The notes under the pieces are model-generated. The model was given only the letters and a program-made list of their open reading frames with translations, did no database searches and was not told where the DNA came from. A stretch of 64,000 bases of DNA, taken from positions 49,166,001 through 49,230,000 of the forward strand of contig OX485804.1 in NCBI GenBank assembly GCA_950295325.1, read 5' to 3'. Source of the DNA: Polytrichum commune. Lineage: Eukaryota; Streptophyta; Polytrichopsida; Polytrichales; Polytrichaceae. Shown one piece after another: positions 52,016-63,209 of the stretch. Numbering within the stretch: position 1 is the first letter of the stretch; the number at the start of each line of letters is the position of its first letter. The position numbers and the translations under genes were made by a program.

Positions 52016-52756
52016 AATCCTTACATTTCAAGGTAAATCCTTACTTGATGAATCCTTAACATTTCAAACAGGGGGTTATCACGGGAATGGAAGGTCTTGA
52101 TGGGAGACTCCACATTGTAATGTGACCTTTAAATATGAAGAGGGAAGAAAAATCAAATAAAAAATAAAAAATAAATCCTTGGGGCTTTATGGAAAGTGGG
52201 TAGGACAGAGTAAAGTGATGTACCCAATTTGATAAAATGATTGAAAAGGTGGGGGGACCATGTTGCATTGATGTGTTATATGTACAAGTGCAAAGGGTGG
52301 GACAACACGGGCAGGGCTCCCTAAATACCCCCGACGAGCATTGCAGCTGTCAGGCTTGGAGGCCAGGTTCGGTGGGGTTCATTTTTCTGGCCCTCCCCGT
52401 TTTAGCCCCTTGGTGACTTTTTTTGGTTTTTTTTTGCTAAATTTGGGTCCTGCAGCCCCAAATTACCTTAGGGAGCCCTTTATGAGATCAAATAAGGCCC
52501 CACCCAATTCAAAAAATAGGGGGCATGTTTTATCCCAACCCTGCCACCCCCTCCCGAACCTAGCCTCCGAGCCACGCTCGATGGGGGTTTTTAGGCAGAT
52601 CCCAACACGGGCTTTCATGTGCATACAAGAGTAGTTAGTTAGTTAGTTAGAAACTCCGGTCCCAATTTAAGGGGCCGGTGTGAATGAAGTGTCTGTTCGT
52701 ATTGTCAAATGACCCGATGCTCGCCAAACAAGGGGAAGTTTGGACAGTACTACTCT
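52016..52756. other. intergenic, no gene recognised
   Basis: A 97-codon plus-strand frame at 52341-52634 has no recognisable domain. Four TAGT units at about 52633-52650. Confidence 0.45.
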
Positions 52757-52950
52757 CCCCTTTCGAGGCATACAAGGGTACCTCTCATTCACCCAACATA
52801 AAAACTTGAACCCCTACATGATTGTGGATTATCCAATCATCTCAAATTACTCGAGCTATATGATGTGAGCTTTAAAGGTGATTCCAGTGTCAAGGCTTTT
52901 ATGTTGGATAAATGGGAGGCACGCTCGCATGCCATAATTCCCTCTTTCCC
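52757..52950. mobile_element. MITE, GGGAGAG family (copy 4)
   Basis: GGTACCTCTCATTCACCCAA and CATAAAAACTT face TTTTATGTTGGATAAATGGG and GCCATAATTCCCTCTTTCCC. Left border approximate. Confidence 0.55.
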
Positions 52951-53307
52951 ACCTCGATGGTGGTGATTGACCTTTGATGATGTACAAGGCATGTGGTGAG
53001 GCCTATTGTCAGCACTTCCAACTCCATGTACAATTTTGGTCGTTGGATTGACTCAAAGATTATCTCCTTAACATTCTACTTTAAAGTGAGGTTGTTCAAA
53101 TTCTTAAATAGGCAGTAGAAGGCAAGGAGGTTCAGTTTTGAGCATCCCAAAGTTTAGGTATTAGGAGCCTTTGTTCCCGTGGCCTCAAAATAAACATGAG
53201 AACGTTGGTTAGCAATTGCAATGAATCATAACGACTGTTGAGACAAATTTCATAAGTGGAGTCGAGATGCAAAAGTTAAGAAAGGTCAAAGAAAATATTA
53301 TTTTTCT

Positions 53308-53310
<3 letters not shown>

Positions 53311-53349
<39 letters not shown>
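53311..53349. repeat. (AT)n microsatellite
   Basis: An uninterrupted AT dinucleotide tract of about 39 bp. Confidence 0.95.
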
Positions 53350-53350
<1 letters not shown>

Positions 53351-53699
53351 CATAGGCTCCACCTTAATGGACATGGTCGAGCATGCACCTATGTGGTGGT
53401 CATATTGTGGGCATTTCCAACTCAACGTACAATCTAAATGGGTTGTATTGATTGAGAATCATCTTATCCGGTTAGTAATTGTGATGAAACAAACATACCA
53501 CAATTATAAGGGATCATAGTGAAGATTTCTCTTTTTATCCTTAATGATTACATATGCTCCACCTTGTAGGATTTGGTCAACCTTTGACAAGGTTTGTGGC
53601 ATGGTTTATTATGTGCACTCCCAACTCCACAAACCATTCTATCTCTTATTTTGAGACATAACCTATGACTTGTACAATGGGTTGCAACAAAGACTAACA

Positions 53700-54150
53700 T
53701 TGAGGTAAGCAAGCTTTGCACCCACTTCTCATAGATTGCAAAACACACAAGTAATGTGAGGTGATTTTCTACTCCAAATCCATAACACTACTCAGCTGAG
53801 CCATGACGTTTTGTGGGGCATGGCTAAGATTCTCGAATATTTGGTGAATTCAAATCGAACTCACCAAATAACCAAGAATCTTAGCCATGGCTAAGTTGAT
53901 TGATGTTATGCCATGCCCATAGCCATTTGTCTTGTAAAATTTGGACCTCGTATGAACATCTTATTCATTGTATAATTAAAAATTCTTGGTGTGATTGGCG
54001 GTCATGTAGGTCCCCCCCCCCCCCTAGTGGATTTTGTTGATTATTGAACCCATAATGGTTACCGTAATTTGAGCACCTAGTCCAATCTCACTTTGGTGTG
54101 CCTTCTTACATCCATGCCTAACCACAAACCACTAAAATATAGTTGTTTTC
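53700..54150 (-). mobile_element. MITE, AAGGTAGATG family, with nested insertion
   Basis: Left end TGAGGTAAGCAAGC, core in reverse orientation (CCTCGTATGAACATCTTATTCATTG, shortened) and a 13-base C run at 54012-54024. A hairpin element of about 138 bp (53785-53921) is inserted within it. Confidence 0.55.
53785..53921. mobile_element. Stowaway-like hairpin MITE nested in another MITE
   Basis: ACACTACTCAGCTGAGCCATG at the left faces CATGGCTAAGTTGATTGATGT at the right, with TA at each border. The inner arms share CATGGCTAAGATTCT and TTTGGTGA with a loop of about 11 bases. The terminal sequence resembles that of 50589-50727 (ACAYTAYTCAG). Confidence 0.6.
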
Positions 54151-54354
54151 AAAATAAAGGAAATAAAAAATAAAAAACATGAAAAACATGCTTAGGGCCG
54201 TTTAGACACATCACAAGTGATCACAAGTGATCACAAGAAAATATGATTTATGAACTAATTGAGTCACAATTGGTAGTCCAAAGACCATCACGAAGAGAAA
54301 TTCACATCACATTTTAAAATCTTTGGTCACATGTCATAATGTAAAGTGGACTAA

Positions 54355-54640
54355 GGGGCGGTTTACACCATAGACCATGAACTCGTCCCATAGAAGATGC
54401 CTTATTCCGCGGTACGAGTTCATGGTCTACAATTCATGGTCCGAGTTCTTAAAAAATTGATTTACAAAGCCGTTGGGCCCCTCACTAGGTGTAAACCGAA
54501 TGTGGACCAAGAGGAATGACCATGCGGCAAGAAGTGGATGTGCTGATTTTTTTATTATAAGCCCAAAAGGGAAATTTTGGGAAAAAATGAAGTTTGACCA
54601 TTTTGTTGACTTCAATTTGCCTTCACTTATCTTGTCACTT
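54355..54640 (+). mobile_element. left terminal region of a PIF/Harbinger transposon
   Basis: Starts GGGGCGGTTTACACCATAG after TAA, the expected terminus and target type. It leads directly into the transposase remnant at 54676. The right terminus was not found before the LINE at 56717, so the element is truncated or rearranged. Confidence 0.7.
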
Positions 54641-54675
54641 AGTTTTTTCTTCTTTTCGCCTTAAAATTCAGCAAG

Positions 54676-56010
54676 TATGGTCAAAATGGAGGAGAGGAGG
54701 AGGAAGCTAGTCGTGCTACTAGGATTGTACATATTTTTGTACATGCTTATGAAGAATGTTGTGGGCATTCAAACACTGATTTTATAAAGAGAATGGGAAA
54801 AATTTGCAATTTTGAATGTGGTTTACGAAAGCATTGGACGTAGAGAGAGGAACATATGGAGTCAAGAGAGGATGTTAGGTTTTGTGGACCGGTTGCTATT
54901 GAGTTCGTGGATGAAGAAAGAATTTAGAAAACAAACGTGAGTGACATATACGACATTTAGGTTTTGTGTGAGAGGTTGGGTCTATATTTGAAGAAAGAAG
55001 ATACCCGTTTTAGGATTACGGTGCCGGTGCAAGAGAGGATAGCAATGTCATTGCATCGGTTGGGTAATGGTGATGGATTGCAAACCATAGGTGATTTGTA
55101 TGGAGTACATAAAAATACATTGTTCATAATAATGAGAGAATTTTGCAGAGCCGTGAGAAAATATCTTCAACCAGTTTTCGTACAAACTCCAAGTGAATCG
55201 CAGTTTAGGGTTTTAGCTTTGAAGTTCAAGCAGTTGCACGGAATACCTTACATCATAGGTGGGATAGATGGATTACATATTCTTGTTTTGGCTCTTATAA
55301 TCGGCGGAAAATATTATTATTGCATAAAGTCATTTCATTCAGCGATTTTGCAGGGAGTTGTTGGACCATATTGCATGTTTTGGAATTATGAGTTTGGATG
55401 GGCAGGAAGTCTTCACGATTGGGCAGTATTTCAAGTGACAAAAATTGGACGCGCTTCCATTGAAGGTAAATTCCATCCATACAAGTTGATAGGAGATGCT
55501 GCATATCTGGAAGGCCTTAGATGTATTGTCCATTTAAGGGTGGAAAAACAACGCTATCCGGGAAAGGCAAATTGGAATTTCATACAATCATCGACGAGGA
55601 TGTGCGTAGATGTGACGTTCAGGATTTTGAAAGACAGATGGAGGTTGATAATGAAACGACCTAAGGTATTTTTGAAAAATATGTATAATATTGTAGCAGT
55701 TTGCATGGTATTGCACAATATATACATTGTCAATAACGAAGATATAGAAGAAAATTGGATTATTGAAGCAGAAAGTAAATTAGCTAGAAAAATCATGAAG
55801 GATGAAGTAAGAGAAGGCAATGAATTACGAGGAGAAAAAACTGGAATTGCAGAAGTGTGAAAAAATATTCTAGCTAGGGAACATGTGCCAATTGCAGACG
55901 AAGATAATGATGCAGAGACAAATTTATTTTTGTTGAAAGGTAATGAGAAGGCTAATGACCTTCTACAGGAAGCTACAGTGATGCACGAAACATTAGCAGA
56001 AAATTTGTAA
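54676..56010 (+). pseudogene. PIF/Harbinger transposase (DDE_Tnp_4/HARBI1-like) pseudogene
   Basis: The main open frame is 54964-55860 (298 codons, opening on a non-ATG codon). It holds the family blocks in order: TRFRITVPVQERIAMSLHRL, GDLYGVHKNT, GIPYIIGGIDGLH (D102), GSLHDWAVF (D152), IGDAAYLEG, TFRILKDRWRLI and VAVCMVLHNI. The third catalytic acid, normally Glu just before the TFG.LKGRWR-type block, is Asp (D216). Upstream text from ATG 54676 is related but broken by in-frame stops. The stop at 55858-55860 is followed by in-frame family-like sequence to a stop at 56008-56010. It is therefore not a working transposase. Confidence 0.85.
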
Positions 56011-56425
56011 CAATACAAACTATGTAAAAAATCTAGTATTATAAAAATTGATAGTGATAGTAAGATTGATTTAATGGATTAAAGCTAAAATTGAGCTATA
56101 AAAGCAGCATAATTCTTGTCAATATTCTTGAGGATAGCAGTAGATTATTGGAATGATGCAAGAAGTCCCCCTGAATTTCCAACAAACTGTTCTAGAAGAG
56201 TTTCAATTTTTTCTTGTGTCTTATTTTTCTTCTCTTATGTTGGCGGTGCAGAAGTTGTTGTTTGAGACGGTGAAGGGGTAGAAGGAATAACATCTTCTGT
56301 CCAAAATTTTGTGGTACTAGCAGGAATCTCATTCTGAACACTCGCCCTGCTACCATGTCATTGATCCATCTCAGTAAACCACTTGCATTCTTGTTTTTTA
56401 TCATTACCTGAAATTTCATTTGTTC
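56010..56425 (-). pseudogene. possible remnant of the Harbinger Myb/SANT-like second protein
   Basis: PIF/Harbinger elements usually carry a second gene for a Myb/SANT-like protein. The minus strand here has, in one frame with several stops, CKWFTEMDQ, then a Ser/Thr/Pro-rich linker and KTQEKIETLLEQFVGNSGG. The arrangement and composition fit, but the match is weak. Confidence 0.35.
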
Positions 56426-56700
56426 TCATATCAGTTCTATATTCATTTAAGATGATTTTTTATTTTTTTTACATGATAACCATGCTCGATTGAATCATTT
56501 TATTGCAGCGACCATTCGAATCTGTAATTTGATCCAAGAGTTGACATCTATATAAGTAACAGAAAAAATACATTAAAATTGTAAAATAGAAACTAAAAGA
56601 TGTTGAAATTGACGATGTAAAATAAATCAACATAGGAGAAGTGTAGTATAAGGACATATGCTATCTATGAAAACATTGAAAGAGAGATAGTGACGTAGTT

Positions 56701-56716
56701 GTAAGAAAAAACAACG
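56701..56716. repeat. LINE target-site duplication, left copy
   Basis: GTAAGAAAAAACAACG matches 63501-63516 at 15 of 16 positions. Confidence 0.75.
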
Positions 56717-56828
56717 GGATTCTTGCTTGCTCGCTTCGTTGGGGGGAGGCAAGGAGGCTCCGCGAAAACCGGGCCAAATCCGGTTTTTTAGGTAGAATGC
56801 TAGAATGATCATTTGCTAGTCAATCACA

Positions 56829-58361
56829 ATGTTTTTTTATTCGACGTCACTGCCATTGGAAACGCCTGCAAACAACGAATCGAATGATCTACAATCTAGC
56901 CATACTTCTGTAGTACACAGGAAGGCAGAAGGAGATAGACGTGGAACCATTCGCACAGATGCTTGGAGATGTCAAGGAGGAGAACATACTACTTCAGGGA
57001 TTTCTCAGAACCAGTATTACAACACTTCCCATTTACAATGTAGTGGACCACTTGCTGGGGCCGGAGAGACATTTCCTCCACAACCCATAGCTAGGTCGAA
57101 AGACTCGAGCAAAATGCATGAAGATACAACCTCTAACCCCAATCTACCAAGTAAGATGCACATAGCCGAAGGGACCAGCCTTGAAGCGGACACAGATGCT
57201 GGAAAGTTGATAGCCACGATTCCAGAGGCGCTACTGGCAACCTTGCGAGCCAGCTGCGATGCCAAAGCCTCCGTCTCCCTCCTCGGGAGAATTCAAGGTA
57301 AGCACCCAGGGCTCAAAACTCTTACAACTTGGGCCCGGGAAACACTACACCCTTCACTTGCATTGCTATCCTTAAAAACTAACAACGTGTTTGAAGTAAC
57401 ATTCGAAAGTCCAGAAGGAATACTACACGCCCTCAATCAAGCGGACTTGGTCTGCGAAACTGCGGCAATCTTCCTCTCGAGTTGGAGACCCCACTTTGAT
57501 GCACGGACCCCGCATGCGGAAGACAAACTTGACCACCCAGTATGGGTCCAGATAGTCAACCTCTGCCAAGTCCTGAGAGAGGATTCCTTCCTGCGCACAA
57601 TCGGAAACCAAATAGGTCAGGTTATATCCATTGACAATACGGAAGCTTACAAAGCAAAGCTTTTTGGACCACGAAAAAGGCTATTGGTGCGAGATCTAAA
57701 CGATCTACCTCATACAGTTGTAGTACCACGGTTGGACGGAGAGGGGACGGTTGAATACGGGCTAGAATTTAGCGGACTTCCTAACCAGTGTGGTCGGTGT
57801 CGCTCACGCGACCACCAAGTCAGGAATTGCCCACGGAAGGAAGTACAGGGTCAACAGAGAGAAAGGCGATTCCCATACCCAACGAACAAGCGAAACCCAA
57901 CCTCACGCAGACCAGCTGCGCATACAGTGCACAACACCAATGTCGCATCACAAGGACCTCTGCTCAATCAGATACCAAACATACCTGAAGAAACACGCCC
58001 GCAGTAGAACTTCCCAGGCGCGGACAGGGATGTAGCCACACGAGAGTCACCGGAGCAATCGCTTGCCTCAGAGAAGGAAGTAAGCTCCCCCGCAAATCCT
58101 CCCTCCGAGGTTCCAGCTTTACAAAATGATGAAGTCAACTTTCCAAAGCTCCCCTCACCAGGAAAGCCATCGGACCATAACGTGTTGCCGCAGGAAGAAG
58201 CGCCACCAACAACGGCCGAACCGAAGCCTGCCATATTCGTCTGGAGACCGAAACTATCAACTCCTAACAACGAAACAGCCAAAGAATTCAACACCAGGTC
58301 AGATAAAGGGAAAGCAGTTTGGGTGAATAGATCGGACACAACTTGTCGCAACCCTTGCTAA
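56829..58361 (+). pseudogene. LINE ORF1, gag-like RNA-binding protein, split by one TAG
   Basis: The first open part is 392 codons from ATG 56829. A DUF4283-type domain lies about residues 120-320, and a zinc knuckle CGRCRSRDHQVRNC (C321, C324, H329, C334; CX2CX4HX4C) follows. The protein would bind element RNA and help form the ribonucleoprotein. An in-frame TAG at 58005-58007 is followed by 117 more open codons of similar Pro/Ser/Lys-rich composition to TAA at 58359, so the original ORF1 was probably about 510 codons. Confidence 0.8.
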
Positions 58362-59490
58362 TCCCCTTAGCAATCTTGCCAATTTTCAATTCTAGCAAAG
58401 GTTACGAGCGCTAACCATTCGCATTCCGCCATGCTAATGGTTAGCTCCTCCTACCCCGGACCTTATAGTTCATAGGAGGGAACCAACCCTCCTACTTTGC
58501 TTTAGGGACTCACCCCTTAATCGGTAACCCATTCCTAGATGTGGACTTCCATCCATGGAAGTCCAATCCCATGTTGATCATCGCGTTGCCGGAGCAACAC
58601 TACAACAACCCGAACCATACTAGGCAACTATGGCCTCACATTGGGCCAATGCCCATGGAGGCCGTGCCGTTCGGCCTCGGGTGGGTGAGGCCACACCACC
58701 TCACCCATATAAGCCTCTAGGACTTCACGCGGGGCCCCTACCCCACCGTCAACCAACCTCTTGTCTCTCTACCAAGAGTTGGGGCCAAGTGGACATTTTC
58801 CTTTAGCTGCTGGGCCTAGAACCCCCCCAGCAGCTTCAGACCATCATAACTTCCTTGTATGATGTCTGATCATAACAACCAACCACTCCATGTTCATCTA
58901 CGCTTCACGTAGATACCAATGGACTCCTCACTTGCTCCATTTGAGCAAGTCTTGAGGAAGTTATGCCTGTTTGAACCTTGGCAGTCCCGGGAATCACTCC
59001 CAGGCACTGCTGTACCAGGGCGCTGTCCCGGGACAGAGCCCCACTCAAATGGCCATAACTCCTAGCTCACACCTCCGATTGAGGTGTTCTTGAGCTTTCT
59101 AGAATCACCACGCCATGAGCTACGCATAACTCATGGCCTTACCCTTGTGCCTCCTAATCTTCGTGGGTGGGAGGCGTTCCCAACGCCCGGGGCCCTCACC
59201 CACACTAGGATCACTTGGGCCCTCTCACCAACGGCGCCACAAGTCCCGGGTGTCACTCCGGGGTCCCCCTTGTGCCCATGGTGTTTCGGCCACTCCTCAT
59301 GGAGAGGTGCGCGACACAACTCCTATCACTCGCCAAGGCTACCGCACGGGCAGATTAGCCGAGGATTTTTGGCTAGCTCTGAGCGCACCCAACACACCGA
59401 AATTGAACCGGAAAACATTGAAGGTCATTCCCATACTTACCAAAGACTCAACATTGACAAGCACAAAATATTTAGTTAACTGAAAAACTC
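58362..59490. mobile_element. GC-rich segment replacing part of the LINE, LTR-like
   Basis: No LINE coding motif is visible. Palindromes lie at the left (TTGCTAA/TTAGCAA near 58355-58375; GCTAACCAT/ATGGTTAGC near 58410-58445). The style, with repeated CATAACT, CCCGGG and AGCAACAC phrases, suggests a solo LTR or other non-coding element, but no TG/CA ends with a target duplication could be fixed. It coincides with loss of the endonuclease domain and RT motifs upstream of FRPIA. Confidence 0.4.
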
Positions 59491-59492
59491 AG

Positions 59493-61265
59493 CCTTTTCG
59501 ACCAATAGCCCAGGTGCATATTGCGGAACAGCTAGCAGGCGTGAACGGGGAGCTATCCCAAACCTTCAAACTACAGAGGTCTGTACGGCAAGGCTGCCCC
59601 CTGGCACCGTACTTATTCCTATTAACAGTAGACGTGCTCGGTCAAATGCTGCAGCACCCAGAGAATCACGTCAAAGGTCTACAACTCCCAGACAATACAC
59701 GCATTACCAATCAAATGTTTGTAGACGACACCCTATTATTTCTAGATGGGACAAAGAAAACATGGACAGGGCACTTACAGTCATCCAACGATTTGGAGCA
59801 GCTTCTGGTGCAAAATTAAACCTGCACAAATCAGTTGGCTTATGGTTGGCCCCGACCGAGAGAACATGGAATTGGGGTGAAGAGGCAGGGTTCAAGTGGT
59901 TACTACCCGAAGAGGTTACACGGTATCTTGGATACCCATTCGGACTTCATATTCCTCAAAAAGAAAAGGATGGGAAAATGCTGAATCAAATTAGAAAACA
60001 CCTGGGCAAGTGGGCCAATCATCCGTTATCCCTGGCAGGCTGCATTATGGTCTCTAATCAAGTGGTGTTGTCCTCCCATTTGGTATTTGGCCTCGTGCAC
60101 AGACCTTACAGGAAAAACCCTTAAGATTGCCAAAGCCACAGTGAGGAACTACATCTGGTCAGGTAAAAGAGAATCACGCGCTAGGGCTAGGGTGAAATGG
60201 GACACGACAGTCCTACCTATCATACGAGGAGGAATTAAAATACTAGACCCACAATGGCAAGCATCCGCCCTCCTAATCAAACTCTTGATAAGAGGACTAT
60301 CCGTAGGATACGAACCATGGAAGGCGTTAGTCCGATATAGAGTAGCACAAACGAAGCAATCTCGAAGGGGCCATTGGCCTTCACATGCTAACTGGATAAT
60401 GAATGCCAGAAATCTTGTCGAACAAGGCTCAACCATGTGGCAGGGGGTGATGAGAGCTTGGCATACTATACAATCGGGGTTGGAGCAATAGGACCCTAGC
60501 TGCTGGGAGGAGATCAGTAGGCAACCCCTGTTTGGCAACAGATTTATGACGAATAAAGTTGGTGTACAATGGGGTACAGAGGCCAGAACCAATATGAAAT
60601 TGTGGATGGACAAGGGTTTAAAATCCTTACTAGATCTCGCCAAACCAGGAGGGATAGGCTGGAAATCGATAGCAGACCAGCCCCTGCTACGCAGAAGTAC
60701 AGCAGCCCCTTCGTTGTATCCAAGATTAATCCATGGCATCCCATGGGAGACCGGAGTTTCTCCTGCACCGACAGTAGGCCAGTGGCTGGCTCCAAAGGAC
60801 GAAGACGGGAACATTCACGCCGTCTACCACATATCCCGACAAGAACCACTGGAAGCCACAATTTACTATAAGGATACCTCAGAGCAACTCCACCTCGCCG
60901 AGAGACACAGCCTGCTCCCACCGGGACAATTCAAAGAAGTACGCATTGTCAGTTGTGGCGGCCCAAAGCGAACGGTGCTGGAATTTAACCCACAGGAGGC
61001 CACAGACGAGGATAACACACTGTGGATGTGGGGACAGGACTGGATAAGCAGATTAGAATGGGACCCAAGAGCGTGGCAATGGAGGAGGATCGGCATACTA
61101 CCTGAAACATCCATCCTCAATTACTCGACTAAGCGCGGCTACAGAGTGGCTCTTCAACAAAATAATCACATCATGCCAGTGGATGCCGAATTAGAAGCTG
61201 TTGGTTACAATAGTAAAGCTCGCGCAAAACTTTTTAATCGCATCTGGCACCCATATTTGCCCTGA
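59493..61265 (+). pseudogene. LINE ORF2 reverse-transcriptase remnant
   Basis: Starts FRPIAQ, then jumps to VNGELSQTF, LQRSVRQGCPLAPYLF and the catalytic FVDDTLLFLDG, so the palm's first half is deleted. A one-base deletion near the A-rich tract at about 59755-59763 shifts the frame (to MDRALTVIQRFGAASGAKLN), and a second shift near 60090-60120 restores it. Later text (VRNYIWSGK, then GGIKILDP) is typical of the plant LINE thumb region. In-frame stops lie at 60489-60491 and 61263-61265. Confidence 0.82.
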
Positions 61266-63209
61266 AAAGTATCGGCCCTGCAATGGCTGATACTGATAGA
61301 GGGATTACCTGTGGGAGCCTAGCGCGAAAGGCTAGGACTGGACAATTCATGTCAACTCTGCATGCCCCCAACCCGAGAAACTCTTCAGCATGCCTTTCAA
61401 GATTGTCCGGAAATCAAAAGGGCATGGGAACTATACCGCACGACATGCACAACCGTCGGTCTGCCCGCCAGCTACACTTCGTGGTTGACAATCAGCCGTG
61501 GGCTCATGAAAGAAGCCCCTGGTCCCAACATTGATGAAGATCTTCGTTGGGATACCGCGGCCGCCTTCTCTGTCAACTCAGAAACTCCCTGGGACACACT
61601 CAGAGCACAATTGCTTTGGTCAATTTGGTGCCAACGGGTTGAAGTGGCATTTAGGGAGGACCAATTCCATCTAGGGGTTGTGCTTTGGCACGCATGGAGG
61701 AATACAATTTACAGTGCCATGGAAGCTTATAAGGAGCTCTTCAGACACAAACGGAATGAGGAAAAAAGACAGGAGCTAATTACCTGTTTCATTAAAGTGT
61801 GGACGCAATTCAACCTGTTTGGGCGACTCAGTGAGGGGAACCTCAAATGGCACCTCACCCCGCCGAAAGAATTTCTGCCAGCAGATCTGGCAGCCTGGAT
61901 GGCAAGCCCCATTCGCATTCACAGGTTATCTCCATCTCCGGATGCCGAAGCAGCGTTCACTGCGCGACAAGACTTCAACCACCTTGTTGAAGCACTGATC
62001 CAGGGGATTGCGGACCGAGTACCAGCAGCCGAGCAACATGAAGCCAGGAGGAACCGATCTCTGTCTCCCCCCTCGATGGAGGACGGGCCGCAGCAGTCAA
62101 CACCCTTACAGGACACGAATTTCGGCCCCGAACTCCCCCTTCCCCATCAGAGCGAAAGTGGCCACCTGCCGGATCAACCGCAAGCTGACGAGGTGCTACA
62201 ACCGATCAATACACCAGACAACCAGAGGAACAACAACAATCTGCAGAGGCCACCACTCTCAGAGCAAACTCCCGATACTGCCAGGCAAATCAGGGAGGAA
62301 AAGTTGCAGGAGTCGGAAAGCGAAAGGTGTGACAATCAGGAGGGGAGGGCTCACATTGACAGTGAAAGGGAAAACCAGGAAAACATGCCGCCTCCCAATC
62401 AGGTAGTTCGGAGGCACGTCAAGAGCAGAAACAAGAGGAAATGCTCCAAACAGCGTAAGACAAGGGATCGCGCACATCCCCTGGCAAGCAGGAACCTACT
62501 TCTGAAACATACCTGGGAGCAGGGGGAGGGTAATCCGCAAGCACTTCAAGCCGCCCGGACACCACAGCTCAAACCGAAGAGCAGACCTAAGGTGCGCTGT
62601 CGATTTGGGCCGGGTTCGTCGACAGGAAAGAACTCACGATTATCTGGCAGGGATGAAGGCCACGAAACGCTCACAAGCATCCACTGCAATCCCGAAGCGG
62701 ATCTCTCGCCGCTCGAGGAAGAAGGAACGGCACCACCCACAATATACGCTGCCCCTAGCACATCTTTCCGACATGCACCACCCGAGCCTAAGGTGAGCCA
62801 TACTCCTGCGGACAGGGTTATTTTCACCACCCCGCACTTTCCAAGTAAGACACCTTCTGATTGCTACAAAGCGACGGCCCAACCGGCCCCTGCTCCCAAA
62901 CCCCACATGTTCACGCAAAAGGCAGCAGGACTTTCAGATGAAGCGTTCGAAACACAACTTACCACCGAAATTGACGAACTCCTGACGGAGATCGAACAAC
63001 AAAGACGCCATGAATTGCTGGAAGCTCTCCCCTTCGAACGCCCCTTGTCCAAGGAAGACTGTTTACGCATGTTTCGCACAACGGGGATCCCTACAGGTTC
63101 CCTTTATGGTGTGTACTGCTGGGCGGCCGACCTTGGTTGTTCCACATACAATTTCGATTTCGAATTCACCCCGGAGAACATCCGTCTCATGGACACCTAC
63201 ACTTCGTAG
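61266..63209 (+). CDS. LINE ORF2 C-terminal part: zf-RVT region plus long extension
   Basis: It is in the same frame as the preceding remnant. After a TAG near 61319-61321, 615 codons are open from ATG 61362. The zf-RVT signature CQLCMPPTRETLQHAFQDC (C-x2-C, H, C) starts just before that ATG, so the ATG is unlikely to be the native start. About 200 residues of zf-RVT-like text are followed by a polar tail of about 400 residues rich in Pro/Gln/Arg (basic RRHVKSRNKRKCSKQRKTR near 62410-62470), ending in a compact block with YGVYCWAADLGCSTYNFDF. The tail matches no domain I know. Confidence 0.65.

Noticed and set aside
55554-56018. 154-codon minus-strand frame opposite the Harbinger transposase
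   Set aside because: The sense strand carries the clear family motifs; this is a shadow.
59084-59483. 131- and 116-codon overlapping frames in the GC-rich segment of the LINE
   Set aside because: High G+C makes stops rare, both frames are Pro/Gly/Arg-rich and neither shows a domain.
60149-60814. 221-codon minus-strand frame within the LINE
   Set aside because: Shadow of the ORF2 remnant on the plus strand.
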